From contig NZ_JAOAMU010000002.1 in the NCBI RefSeq assembly GCF_025154075.1, positions 492,368 through 556,367 on the forward strand: a stretch of 64,000 bases of DNA, read 5' to 3'. This DNA is from Chryseobacterium herbae. Its GTDB lineage: Bacteria > Bacteroidota > Bacteroidia > Flavobacteriales > Weeksellaceae. The notes under the pieces were generated by a model. The model made no database searches. It saw nothing but the letters and a program-made list of their open reading frames with translations, and was not told the origin of the DNA. Position 1 is the stretch's first letter, and each line of letters opens with the position of its first letter. A program made the translations under genes and the position numbers. Positions 7,980-16,910 of the stretch are shown here, piece by piece.

Positions 7980-10862
7980 ATGAAAAGAAGAGACTTTTTG
8001 AAACAGTGTTCCATTGCGGCATCCGGCCTGGTTTTGGTGAATGTATTGCCTTCGTACGCCCATGCCATGATGGGAGAGGATCATGTACCGAACTATAAGT
8101 CACTTTTTGAAATCTTCAGCGATCCCGAAAACCATTACCGGCCATTTGTTCGCTGGTGGTGGAACGGAAACAAAATAGAAAAGGCAGAACTGGCGCGGGA
8201 ACTCGGGGTTTTAAAAGATGCCGGAATAGGCGGTGTGGAAATCAATCCGATATCTTTTCCCCTGCGTACTGAAGATACGGGAAAACCGAGTGTAGAATGG
8301 TTAAGTGATGAATGGATCGAATTGTTGAGGTTCACTCTTGAAGAGGCGAAATCATTAGGAATGACCTGCGATTTGCTTGTCGGGACCGGCTTTCCCATGG
8401 GAGGAGATTTTCTGGAAAAAGAAGAATGTTCCCAGATCGTGGTTTTGGCGGTGAAAAAATTCAAAGGTCCCCTTACAACGGAATTCTCTCTTTTTGATCT
8501 TTACAAAGAAGCTGATCCTGCCATTACGAATCCATACAGTGGAAGAACCATGGAAATGCTGGAAGTAAAGCTTGTTCCCGATCCCTTGAACAATTTGGAT
8601 GAGGTCATCAATCTTTCGGACCAGATTAAAAACGGAATGATTAAAGTTTCTATACCCAAAGGAGATTACGCCGTTTACGGATTGGTGAAAATAGACCGTT
8701 TTATGAGCGTCATCCAAGGGGCTCCGGGCGGAATGGGACCTGTCCTGAACCACTACGATACAGCAGCCGTGAAGAAATACCTCAACAGAATGAGTGATAC
8801 CATTCAGCAAAAGATCGGACCACTGGCGCCGAATATCAGGTCTTTCTTCATCGACAGTCTGGAAACGGAAGGAACGAACTGGAACCATGATATGATGAGC
8901 GAGTTCAAAAAGAGGAGAGGGTATGACCTGTACCCATATCTGCCTTTTGTTCTCTTTAAAATCGGAAGTATGGGAAATACGACAGGGGTAAATATCCTTT
9001 ATCCTGTAAAAATGGGTCCGGAGTTTAAAAAGATGACAGATCGTATGCGGTACGATTTTGAACTGACGAAAGCTGAACTATTCAGAGAACGGTTTGTACA
9101 GACCTTCGCACAGTGGTGTAAAGACAATAAGATCAAATCAAGGGCACAAGCTTACGGACGAGGCTATTTTCCGCTGGAAGGAAGCTTTGAAATCGATATT
9201 CCCGAATGTGAAACCTGGCTGAAATACGGAATTGGAGAAGATATCAGTGAAGAGAAATTCACCCAATATCCATGGCATTTGGGTAGGGGAAATACCATGA
9301 TCAACAAACTGGTTTCTTCAGCCGCCCATTTAAAGGATAAAAAACTTATCAGCTCCGAAGAACTGACCAACACAGATATGGTATTCAACGAAGCTCTGGA
9401 AATTCTGAAAATAGCAGGAGACCAGAGCACGATATCCGGAGTTACCCATCCCATTTTTCATGGGTTTAATTATTCCCCTCCGGAAGCAGCTTTTCCCGGC
9501 TGGATCACCTATGGCGGATATTTCAATGAGAAAAATACGATGTGGCCTTACTTTAAGCACTATACAGATTATCGGGCAAGACTTTCCGCTTTATTGCAAC
9601 ATGCAACAATGTTCGCGGATATTGCTCTTTTAGCCCCTTTCGCAGACCAATGGACGCAGTATGGAGCGCAGAACGAGCCTTTTCCAACGGTGGTATCACC
9701 CGCTTACCAGGCTCTGATTTGGGAATCCATCCATCAGAACGGCAATGCCTGTGATTATGTATCGGAACAGGTGATCAATGATTCAGAGGTGAAGAAAGGG
9801 TTTCTTACGTATGGTAAAAGAAAGTACCACACTTTATTTTTGATAGAGGTGCATAGTCTGGATACAGCCACAGCTCAAAAACTGTACGAATTTGTGAGTG
9901 ACGGTGGAAGGATATTTTGCATTGAAGCTATTCCGGATCGGTCCACAGGCTGGAATCACTACGAAGAAAGAGACCGAGAAGTACAAAGCTGGATCAGCAA
10001 AATGAAGACATTTCTGGAACGTTTTATTTTCCTGAATAAACCTAAATCCGATTTTCTCAATTGGTATAAATCCGTTCAGGAAAAGTATAGTATTACCCCT
10101 TATGTGAAGATAAAGACACCGAAAACATTCATCACACAGGTACGCTACCAAACCCGTGATGCTGAGATCTTCCTGTTTAATAATTCCAGTAGTAAACACA
10201 GTGCGCCGTTGGATATTATCTTTGAAAAAAGCGTGATCAGAAACAAACAGGCCTGGCTGTGGGATGCGGTAACAGGTAAGCGTTTCAAGCTGGATCTTCC
10301 GGATGGACGACTCAATATCGATTTAGGCCCAGCCGATTCAAAGCTGATTGTCTTTGATGGTCATAAAAAAGGCACTACCTGGAAAGAAAGTCCTCTGACC
10401 GGAAAGAATGTGAAAGAAATTGAGAATCACTGGAAAGTAGAGTTGATACATTATGATGGGACGGTCAAGAAAGAAGAACTCGACAAGCTGACGGATCTTA
10501 AAGATTCGCCGGCCTATACTCATTTTGCAGGAACAATTATTTACAGGAATACGTTTCAGATCAAGGATAAACATGCGGAAAGCTACATCAATCTGGGAAA
10601 TGTATACGGAATTTGTGAAGTACGCATCAATGGAAAAGAAGCGGGAACACAGTGGTTCGGAAGGAGAATTTATCCTGTGAATGGTTTAGTCAAAGATGGA
10701 GTTAATGAAATAGAGATTAAAGTAGTCACGGTGATGGTTAATTATATGAAAACCCTTAAGGATAATGTGGTTGCACAGTATTGGACCAATCAGAAAAAGA
10801 AAGACCAGCCGCTGCAGTCCATGGGATTGGTCGGTCCGGTGACTGTTTATCAGGAATCTTGA
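7980..10862 (+). CDS. GH106-like glycoside hydrolase (probable alpha-L-rhamnosidase), Tat-exported
   Basis: 960 residues. The N-terminus MKRRDFLKQCSIAASGLVLV has a twin-arginine motif (KRRDFLK), so export folded through Tat is likely. The segment RPFVRWWWNGNKIEKAELAR followed by ELGVLKDAGIGGVEINPISF is the opening of the TIM barrel typical of GH106 and related large hydrolases. The C-terminal ~130 residues (INLGNVYGICEVRINGKEAG ... VNEIEIKVVTVMVNYMKT) form a GH2-type sugar-binding jelly roll. Family members release alpha-L-rhamnose from plant glycosides or pectin. No SusC/D pair or other glycosidase lies beside it, so it is not part of an obvious polysaccharide utilisation locus. The sugar specificity is inferred from the family, not seen. 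Confidence 0.75.
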   Translation: MKRRDFLKQCSIAASGLVLVNVLPSYAHAMMGEDHVPNYKSLFEIFSDPENHYRPFVRWWWNGNKIEKAELARELGVLKDAGIGGVEINPISFPLRTEDTGKPSVEWLSDEWIELLRFTLEEAKSLGMTCDLLVGTGFPMGGDFLEKEECSQIVVLAVKKFKGPLTTEFSLFDLYKEADPAITNPYSGRTMEMLEVKLVPDPLNNLDEVINLSDQIKNGMIKVSIPKGDYAVYGLVKIDRFMSVIQGAPGGMGPVLNHYDTAAVKKYLNRMSDTIQQKIGPLAPNIRSFFIDSLETEGTNWNHDMMSEFKKRRGYDLYPYLPFVLFKIGSMGNTTGVNILYPVKMGPEFKKMTDRMRYDFELTKAELFRERFVQTFAQWCKDNKIKSRAQAYGRGYFPLEGSFEIDIPECETWLKYGIGEDISEEKFTQYPWHLGRGNTMINKLVSSAAHLKDKKLISSEELTNTDMVFNEALEILKIAGDQSTISGVTHPIFHGFNYSPPEAAFPGWITYGGYFNEKNTMWPYFKHYTDYRARLSALLQHATMFADIALLAPFADQWTQYGAQNEPFPTVVSPAYQALIWESIHQNGNACDYVSEQVINDSEVKKGFLTYGKRKYHTLFLIEVHSLDTATAQKLYEFVSDGGRIFCIEAIPDRSTGWNHYEERDREVQSWISKMKTFLERFIFLNKPKSDFLNWYKSVQEKYSITPYVKIKTPKTFITQVRYQTRDAEIFLFNNSSSKHSAPLDIIFEKSVIRNKQAWLWDAVTGKRFKLDLPDGRLNIDLGPADSKLIVFDGHKKGTTWKESPLTGKNVKEIENHWKVELIHYDGTVKKEELDKLTDLKDSPAYTHFAGTIIYRNTFQIKDKHAESYINLGNVYGICEVRINGKEAGTQWFGRRIYPVNGLVKDGVNEIEIKVVTVMVNYMKTLKDNVVAQYWTNQKKKDQPLQSMGLVGPVTVYQES

Positions 10863-10940
10863 GTATTAAATCCAATCATTCTAATATGATTACCCAATTT
10901 TATTTTTTATCATAAAGTAAACTTAAGTAAATTTATATTT

Positions 10941-11528
10941 ATGAAGTATGAAGTTTCAAGGGATGAATCCGAAATATTATCTAACAAACTAGGATTAAAA
11001 AGTCTGGAGGAAATAGGGATTGCCGAATTTGAAGGCTTTTTGCAGGCAGAAATTATATTAACAGAAAGTCTCCAGAGTCGGACTAGATTTAATAATAACT
11101 ATATACTGAAAATTCATAAGCTTGCATTAGCTCATTTATATAATTTTGCTGGAAAATATCGCAATGTAAATATTTCAAAAGGAGGTTTTCTTTTTTCTTC
11201 AGCGAAATTTCTTAAAGAATCAATGAGGCAGTTTGAAGATGATATTCTTCTAAAATTATCATCCGATTATAAGGATAGAGAAGCTCTGATAAGAGATGTT
11301 GCTATGGTACATGGTGAATTACTTTTTATACATCCGTTTAGAGAAGGTAATGGAAGAACAGCCCGTATTCTAGCTAATCTTATGGTTAGAAAAGCTGGAT
11401 TTAATCCTTTGGAATTTGAAAAAATAAAGGGAAAAGAATTTGAACAATATATAATTGCAGTTCAAAGTTCTGCTGCAAAAAATTATGAGCCAATGATGGA
11501 TCTTATTGAGAAGATTTTGCCATCTTAG
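10941..11528 (+). CDS. fic: Fic-domain protein (probable AMP/NMP transferase)
   Basis: 195 residues with the complete Fic core HPFREGNGRTARILANLMV (consensus HxFx[D/E]GNGRxxR), which carries the catalytic histidine and the nucleotide-binding loop, and an upstream flap region around FLFSSAKFLKESM. Fic enzymes transfer AMP or other nucleotide groups to protein hydroxyls and often act as toxins. The protein itself shows no obvious N-terminal inhibitory (S/T)xxxE(G/N) helix, although SLEEIG near residue 20 should be checked. A small ORF that does contain such a motif lies convergently and overlaps the last 26 bases, suggesting a two-part toxin-antitoxin module. A TATATTTA box lies right in front of the ATG. 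Confidence 0.85.
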   Translation: MKYEVSRDESEILSNKLGLKSLEEIGIAEFEGFLQAEIILTESLQSRTRFNNNYILKIHKLALAHLYNFAGKYRNVNISKGGFLFSSAKFLKESMRQFEDDILLKLSSDYKDREALIRDVAMVHGELLFIHPFREGNGRTARILANLMVRKAGFNPLEFEKIKGKEFEQYIIAVQSSAAKNYEPMMDLIEKILPS

Positions 11529-11658
11529 CCTCAATTTTTTTTAATGCTTTAATGGCTGTATCAGCTGAGATTTTAATTCCCTCTATCTTAAAAGAGGCCA
11601 CAGCAGATTTTAAAATCTGTTGACGTAAAGCATGTGTATTTTTATGAATTGGTTTCAT
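11503..11658 (-). CDS. Small VbhA-like Fic antitoxin (candidate)
   Basis: A 51-residue ORF, MKPIHKNTHALRQQILKSAV onward. It contains ASFKIEGIKIS, in which S-F-K-I-E-G fits the Fic inhibitory motif (S/T)xxxE(G/N), and then a short helical tail (ADTAIKALKKIEAK). This layout resembles VbhA, the antitoxin of the Fic protein VbhT, whose glutamate blocks the ATP-binding site. It lies on the opposite strand to fic with the two 3' ends overlapping by 26 bases, whereas class I Fic antitoxins are usually encoded upstream on the same strand. A TATATTTG box on the minus strand at 11690-11697 can serve as its promoter. The motif and location are seen; the function is inferred. Confidence 0.65.
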   Translation of the reverse strand: MKPIHKNTHALRQQILKSAVASFKIEGIKISADTAIKALKKIEAKMAKSSQ

Positions 11659-11689
11659 CTGCCTTTTAGAAAGAATTAATTACTCCATA

Positions 11690-11697
11690 CAAATATA
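11690..11697 (-). promoter_or_regulatory. -7 promoter box of the Fic antitoxin ORF
   Basis: On the minus strand the sequence reads TATATTTG, 31 bases before the ATG at 11658, matching TAnnTTTG. There is no clear -33 TTG. Confidence 0.4.
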
Positions 11698-11750
11698 AGG
11701 TTTTTCTATCTCATTTACTAGTTTCTTCACAACAAAAACATAACGAAAAA

Positions 11751-11780
11751 AACCGCCTCACACCTAAAAATGAGACGGTT
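11751..11780 (-). terminator. Intrinsic terminator of the amine oxidase operon
   Basis: A 10-base stem with one mismatch (AACCGCCTCA / TGAGACGGTT) has a run of seven A on its left, which gives a strong T tail on the minus strand. It lies downstream of the minus-strand gene ending at 11935. Confidence 0.6.
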
Positions 11781-11934
11781 CTATTTATTTAAATTTAAAT
11801 TCGGAATAATGAATTTGCTAATGAGTTAGCAAAGCTTAAGACGAAATAGAAAAGTCATTAAAGATCAGAAAAAGCAATTACAATCCTAATATTAACTTCC
11901 AGCCTCCCTCTTCCAGCTTCCGGCAACTTAGTCT

Positions 11935-13704
11935 CTACCATCCCAAATAATAGGTCGGGCTCAGCCAGATCGGGCGATGCATTCCAAAATGTTCCTGCAG
12001 CATTTTTTCAGCCTCGCAGAAAGCACCTTCCACCCATCCCTGTTGATCGGAATAAGCTTCCCCGATAATGTGAATAGACTCATCAGCTACCGGTTTTCTC
12101 ATGTATGGCATTACGTGTTCAACGGAGTATCCGGCTTTCCATGCATGGTATCCGGCCCCAAAAGGTTCATCGGTCCAGTCTTTAAAGTAGGTTACGTAAG
12201 GATCCGGTATTGTTACATCAGGACCGTGCAATTCGCGAAGCTGATTCATCAGTTCATCTACCATCATCTGAGTTGCCTGAACATCATCCAGCTGATGCAG
12301 TTCTTTAAGAGATGCAGACTTGGTAGCTCTTACCTTGAAAAGCAACTTGTCATCGGATAACGCTTTCCAGAAGGTCTCGGTTTCCATGTCACCATAACTT
12401 CCCAACAGCATTGAGTTATTGTTTTCAGGATCAGTACCGAAATAATAACACTGCCTCATTGGCAAGTCGGTAATAGAATGTCCGGAATCGATGTCTAACT
12501 GTTTTTCTTTCCACCAAGGATATTCAAAGCCCATTAATATTTTAAAAGCAGGCTCCATAATCACCGAACGGATATTAGTATTAAGGACGGAGTTTTCATT
12601 AATGTCGAAAAAGAAATTGTTCTGATCCAGAAGCTCAAGAGATTTTCTTGGCATGGCAAGAACCAGTTTATTGGCGTACACATTCCATTTTGTATTGGTT
12701 TTCAGGTTCAGAAAAGTCAACTGATATTTATGGGTATGGGCCAAAGGATGCTCTTTGGTGAAAGTAAGCAGCTTATTTCCAGACCAGATGCAGGCACCAT
12801 CATGTTCCATATAAGAATTGGCTACGGCATAAGCGATGCTGTCATACCCTTCTTCAATGGTTTTATAAATGGTTCCGGCAGAGAAATCTCCCACCATATA
12901 AGGAAAAGCTTCCGCAGAATTCCAGTTGATCGTGTTTGAATAATATCCGCCGGCATTGGCCACAAATTCGTAGCCTTCCTGTGAGATCTGATCCTTGATC
13001 AGGTTCCAGAATCCCAGATCATTTACCTTACGTCGGTCATAAGGAGAATTAGGGAAATTGTAAACCAGCTTAGGTTTGATAGCATCCCAGTCTTCACTTG
13101 TTAGTTTAAAACTATAATCATAGATGCTATCTCCTTTGATAATCTTGTCGTGGTATTTTTCAGCCACCCAGGGATCTGCCATCAACACATCATAAATAAT
13201 CTTATTGAATAATTGATCCGAGCTGAAACCGTAATCATCATCATTCAGATAATAACGGGTGGCAAGCTTTTTATCTTCTTTCTGAGCCACATCCCACGCA
13301 TCTTGTTTGAAACGTTCTTTTCGCAGATACATTAATAGTTTGGTAGGATCACCCATTGGGAAGGGAACAGGGGTCATTTTATCTTTCAGAACAGGAATTC
13401 GTTTTGCAGGGTTTTCTTCAGTAAGCGGGTAACCTTCAATTAAGGTCGTTACGATTTCCTGAGAAGTCAGGTAACGCATACCACCCAGTTCTCCCCAGAA
13501 ATTCATTCCCGGCATCACCACAGATTCAAGTCTTCCGCCCAGCTTACTATTCATATCGAAGATCTGTACTTCGCTGGCTTTAAATTTCTTATCGGTTACT
13601 AAACGGTAAGCGGTATACAAACCGGAAGTTCCGGCACCGATAATCGCTACTTCTATTTTTAAATCAGGATGTTTTCCTGTGTTTAATGGCGTATTTTTAT
13701 TCAT
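11935..13704 (-). CDS. Flavin amine oxidase / L-amino acid oxidase-like protein
   Basis: 589 residues of the monoamine oxidase/L-amino acid oxidase flavoprotein superfamily. The FAD dinucleotide-binding motif is VAIIGAGTSGLYTAYR near residue 20, followed by the GGR/GG-R-Y elements SKLGGRLES and GELGGMRYLT. The C-terminal FAD-binding segment is IHIIGEAYSDQQGWVEGAF, as in L-amino acid oxidases. No signal peptide is seen, so it is probably cytosolic. It follows a second flavin oxidase with only 12 bases between, and a small unknown gene lies further upstream, so the three may act on one substrate. The amine or amino acid oxidised cannot be read from sequence. Confidence 0.7.
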   Translation of the reverse strand: MNKNTPLNTGKHPDLKIEVAIIGAGTSGLYTAYRLVTDKKFKASEVQIFDMNSKLGGRLESVVMPGMNFWGELGGMRYLTSQEIVTTLIEGYPLTEENPAKRIPVLKDKMTPVPFPMGDPTKLLMYLRKERFKQDAWDVAQKEDKKLATRYYLNDDDYGFSSDQLFNKIIYDVLMADPWVAEKYHDKIIKGDSIYDYSFKLTSEDWDAIKPKLVYNFPNSPYDRRKVNDLGFWNLIKDQISQEGYEFVANAGGYYSNTINWNSAEAFPYMVGDFSAGTIYKTIEEGYDSIAYAVANSYMEHDGACIWSGNKLLTFTKEHPLAHTHKYQLTFLNLKTNTKWNVYANKLVLAMPRKSLELLDQNNFFFDINENSVLNTNIRSVIMEPAFKILMGFEYPWWKEKQLDIDSGHSITDLPMRQCYYFGTDPENNNSMLLGSYGDMETETFWKALSDDKLLFKVRATKSASLKELHQLDDVQATQMMVDELMNQLRELHGPDVTIPDPYVTYFKDWTDEPFGAGYHAWKAGYSVEHVMPYMRKPVADESIHIIGEAYSDQQGWVEGAFCEAEKMLQEHFGMHRPIWLSPTYYLGW

Positions 13705-13716
13705 GGTTGATAGTTT

Positions 13717-14904
13717 TTAAATGGCTTTAAAGTATTTTCGTCCTAATTGGAAGTGAGAAATATCAAAATCCGTATGGCCGTCCAGGGCGAGATCAGACAT
13801 GATTTTCCCGAGGAACGGAGTGAATTTTGCTGCCCATCCGGTGGCATAGACCACAATGTTTTTATAATTCGGGACATATTTTGGTGCGAAATCAATCAAA
13901 AGTTCCTTATTCGGTATTTTGCTCAAAGCGATAAGGCAGGTTGAAGTGTATTCAGGTTCTGTAGCCAATCCTGTCATATGCTGCTGAACCCAGTCGGAAG
14001 TATAGGCCAGTTCCTGAGGATTTGGGATTAATGTTCGGTCATTGGGTTCTTCCAAAGGCGTAATGACAAAATCCGGCGCGACACGGATGTATTCCGGATG
14101 ATCCCAGTCTACAGAAGGAAAACCATAGAACTGATTGCCATTTTCCTCTACTGCATTCTGGAACACAAACCAGGTTGGATACTGTATATCCGGATCTGTT
14201 TTCCTAAAATAAGCCGAAGACATATTCCAGTACGTAGCTTCTATTTTAAAATCCAGTAAATTGATCACACTGTTGATATAAGGTCCTGGAATAATCGCCA
14301 GTTTTTTAGCAATGTAAATTCCATTAGGAGTTGTAAGTTCAAAGAGGTCACCTACCTGTTTGATGTCAAGTACAGGCGAATTTTCTTCTAACTGAACGGT
14401 TTCTTCCTGTTTGCAAAGACCTAAAAGCGTTTCAATTGTTAATTTAAAATTGATGCTCGCACCATCCGGCTGAAACAGTCCGGTGTAATTGTCCGGTAAG
14501 TTTTTAAAATGGTACTTTTCTTCGATCTCTTTTGCCGTTAGGGTAGTGTAGGGAACACCCAGTTCCTTCAAGGCTTGCTCAGCCAGAGCAATATTTCCTT
14601 CCGTGGAATGTACGTCAGGATCTCCGAACCAGAGCGTACCCACTTTATCCAGCAGTGAAGTGTTGGTCTGCTTTTCCAGCTCATCCCAGTAAGGTTGTGC
14701 CTCGAGAGCCATTTTCACCATGTATTCATCGGGATAAGGGATACGGAATTGTCGGGACACCCCCGCGGAACTTCCAAGCTGATTCACAAAAGTGAACTGT
14801 TCCAGGACTAAGGTTTTAGCCTTTCGTTGGCCAAGATGGTAGGCCGTAGCCAGGCCTATGGCTCCGCCACCAATAACGATGACGTCGTAGTTTTCTGTTT
14901 TCAT
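13717..14904 (-). CDS. Sarcosine oxidase/N-methyltryptophan oxidase-like flavoenzyme
   Basis: 395 residues, the usual length of monomeric sarcosine oxidases and SolA. It opens with the FAD motif VIVIGGGAIGLATAYHLGQR and contains STCLIALSKIPNKELLIDF near residue 325, where the cysteine stands at the position that carries the covalent flavin in this family. Further on, YATGWAAKFTPFLGKIMSD fits the C-terminal flavin-binding region. Enzymes of this family oxidise N-methyl or cyclic amino acids with O2 to give imines and H2O2. The gene is 12 bases before the second flavin oxidase and is almost certainly co-transcribed with it. The substrate is unknown. Confidence 0.75.
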   Translation of the reverse strand: MKTENYDVIVIGGGAIGLATAYHLGQRKAKTLVLEQFTFVNQLGSSAGVSRQFRIPYPDEYMVKMALEAQPYWDELEKQTNTSLLDKVGTLWFGDPDVHSTEGNIALAEQALKELGVPYTTLTAKEIEEKYHFKNLPDNYTGLFQPDGASINFKLTIETLLGLCKQEETVQLEENSPVLDIKQVGDLFELTTPNGIYIAKKLAIIPGPYINSVINLLDFKIEATYWNMSSAYFRKTDPDIQYPTWFVFQNAVEENGNQFYGFPSVDWDHPEYIRVAPDFVITPLEEPNDRTLIPNPQELAYTSDWVQQHMTGLATEPEYTSTCLIALSKIPNKELLIDFAPKYVPNYKNIVVYATGWAAKFTPFLGKIMSDLALDGHTDFDISHFQLGRKYFKAI

Positions 14905-15163
14905 AGGTTTTTGTAGTATTAGTTTTTTCAGCGGTTGAGACCGATAAGAAAGAGTAAAAGCAGCAATGCATTTTCATTCTTAAGATCTTCAACCTAAAGT
15001 CCTGTTCTGAAATTGAATATGTAGTCAGAAAAACAATTACCGGCTCTGTTTTTTTGCAGGTTTTAAACACACGAATTTTATATCATGTACTGTATACTCG
15101 CAGAAAAAGACGGCCGGCAATTGAAGGATATGGGCTGGTTATGATTAAGACTTTCTTTCTATT

Positions 15164-15580
15164 CTAGTGGGATTTGCACATAGCATCCCAGGTGGTCCAG
15201 AAATGTGCATTAATAGCACCTGGAGGAGGGTTGGTGCTGTCTGCAACGATACCTACCATAGAGGCACAGTTGGAATTACAGCCAATTTCATTATGGCTTC
15301 CCTGCTGAGGAGGGATCTGGCGCCATGTACCGGTAGAACCACTTAATAATTCTACTTTAATATCAAAGATTCCCGAAAGATTGGGCGTCTGAATTTGTTT
15401 AGTCGGAGCCTCACTTGAAATAGATTCACTCCAGTTACCCTGTGAAAATGTAACGCGCCATGTTGAAATCATTTTAGACGTGTTGTTCTGAGGTGACAGA
15501 TAAACCCAGAATTGAGCTCCGTTCCCCAATTGAAGCTGGCCGGATGAGTTGGCGATTCCGCTTACGTTTGGTGTTTCCAT
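15164..15580 (-). CDS. Small protein of unknown function upstream of two flavin oxidases
   Basis: 138 residues, no signal peptide, rich in G, S, N and T and predicted by eye to be all-beta. A short internal repeat is visible (TPNVSGIA at the start, TPNLSGIF in the middle). The C-terminal third holds four cysteines, three of them close together (GCNSNC, next ASM; later DAMC), and the end is HFWTTWDAMCKSH. It lies 259 bases before the sarcosine-oxidase-like gene on the same strand; the gap shows no gene or clear terminator, so a shared transcript is possible. I do not recognise the family. The position suggests a partner or substrate carrier of the oxidases, which is speculation. Confidence 0.5.
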   Translation of the reverse strand: METPNVSGIANSSGQLQLGNGAQFWVYLSPQNNTSKMISTWRVTFSQGNWSESISSEAPTKQIQTPNLSGIFDIKVELLSGSTGTWRQIPPQQGSHNEIGCNSNCASMVGIVADSTNPPPGAINAHFWTTWDAMCKSH

Positions 15581-15791
15581 GTTGGTTGTATTTTGGTTGG
15601 TTAGTTTTTACTTATGATATATTTCAGCGTATCAGTTTAGGAATTAACCTTTATTGATACCGCTTGATTGGTAGTTCAAAGTAACAAAGAAGGGTGCGTT
15701 TTTTTTAGAGTAGAAATGACCAATTACGGGTTTGAGTAGAAATACCTAATCCGGTTGAATCATCTTTAAACCCTGTATATTTTCAGGAGAT

Positions 15792-15823
15792 TTGTCAGTA
15801 AAGGATGAAATACTTTATCTTTG
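15792..15823 (+). promoter_or_regulatory. Promoter of glutaminase gene (TTG, 21 bases, TATCTTTG)
   Basis: TTG at 15792-15794 and TATCTTTG at 15816-15823 are 21 bases apart. Because this box overlaps the first in-frame ATG-like start at 15821, transcription must begin later, which supports translation from 15866 (or 15845). Confidence 0.5.
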
Positions 15824-15865
15824 TTTTTCGGGGTTGATGATAAGATGTTAGCCGAAAATGCCTTT

Positions 15866-16879
15866 ATGAACAACAATAGTGTCTTAGTTTCTGCAAAAGG
15901 GATCTGTATTGCAGCTTTCCTTTCCTTTAATACAGTGGTGTATGCTCAGAAAACAGCAGATATTTCAACGATTTCAGAGAAAACATTAAGCAGTATTCTG
16001 GAGAAAAACAGAACCTATTATACACAGGGTAAAGTAGCGGATTATATTCCTGAGCTGGGAAAGATGGATGCCAAAGCAATTGCTTTTTCAGTGGTGAAAA
16101 AAAACGGGAAAGTGTTTAATGTAGGGGATGTACAGAAGAAATTCACCATACAGAGTATTTCCAAAATTATCGCCCTGATGATTGCTGTCAGTGAAAAAGG
16201 CGAAGCCAATGTCTTTGATAAAATGGGCTATTTCGGAACCGATCAACCGTTTAATCATTTTTCCAACCTTGAAACCACAGGCAAGCCATTGAATCCGATG
16301 ATGAATGCCGGAGCGATTCTTACCACTTCCTTAATTTCCGGCGATGGTGAAAAATCATTTCTCAAAATTTTAGAGTTGCTAAGGTATATCACCAAAAATC
16401 AAACTTTGGATTATAATTCATCTGTTTATGAATCCGAAAAATCCACCGGACACCGAAACCGCGGCATGTTTTACCTGATGAAAAACAACGGACTGATTTC
16501 AGGAAACGAAGATCAGCTGGATAATTATTTCAAACAGTGTTCTGTAGAAGTGACTGCCGAAGATTTAGCTAAAATAGGCTATTTCTTTGCCAATGAATGT
16601 GTTCGTTTTGACGGAGATGCTAAGTATAAAAATGCAGAAATGTCGAGACTAATTCAGTCCCAGATGCTTATTGCCGGTATGTACGAATTCAGTGGAGAAT
16701 ATGCAAGAACGGTAGGTCTTCCTAGCAAATCCGGCGTTGGAGGTGGCATTACCGTAAGCGTTCCCGGAAAAATGGGGATTGGAGTTTTCAGTCCTGCATT
16801 GGATCAGCATGGAAATTCTGCAGCCGGTTATCATATGATTTTAGACCTGGTGAAGCAGTACGACCTAAGTCTGTTTTAA
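15866..16879 (+). CDS. glsA: Glutaminase A, exported form
   Basis: Hydrolyses L-glutamine to glutamate and ammonia. The beta-lactamase-like catalytic S-x-x-K motif appears as SISK in KFTIQSISKIIAL. Other family blocks are NPMMNAGAILTTSLI, YESEKSTGHRNRGMFYLMKN and LPSKSGVGGGITVSVPG. The length of about 338 residues is somewhat longer than cytosolic GlsA (about 300) because of an N-terminal signal peptide (NNSVLVSAKGICIAAFLSFN to VYAQ), so the enzyme probably acts in the periplasm. The start at 15866 is chosen because it directly precedes the signal peptide and lies downstream of the promoter. The neighbouring response regulator gene is convergent, 31 bases away. Confidence 0.9.
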   Translation: MNNNSVLVSAKGICIAAFLSFNTVVYAQKTADISTISEKTLSSILEKNRTYYTQGKVADYIPELGKMDAKAIAFSVVKKNGKVFNVGDVQKKFTIQSISKIIALMIAVSEKGEANVFDKMGYFGTDQPFNHFSNLETTGKPLNPMMNAGAILTTSLISGDGEKSFLKILELLRYITKNQTLDYNSSVYESEKSTGHRNRGMFYLMKNNGLISGNEDQLDNYFKQCSVEVTAEDLAKIGYFFANECVRFDGDAKYKNAEMSRLIQSQMLIAGMYEFSGEYARTVGLPSKSGVGGGITVSVPGKMGIGVFSPALDQHGNSAAGYHMILDLVKQYDLSLF

Positions 16880-16910
16880 AGAATGGTCTTGGCGCATTTA
16901 AATTCTGACA

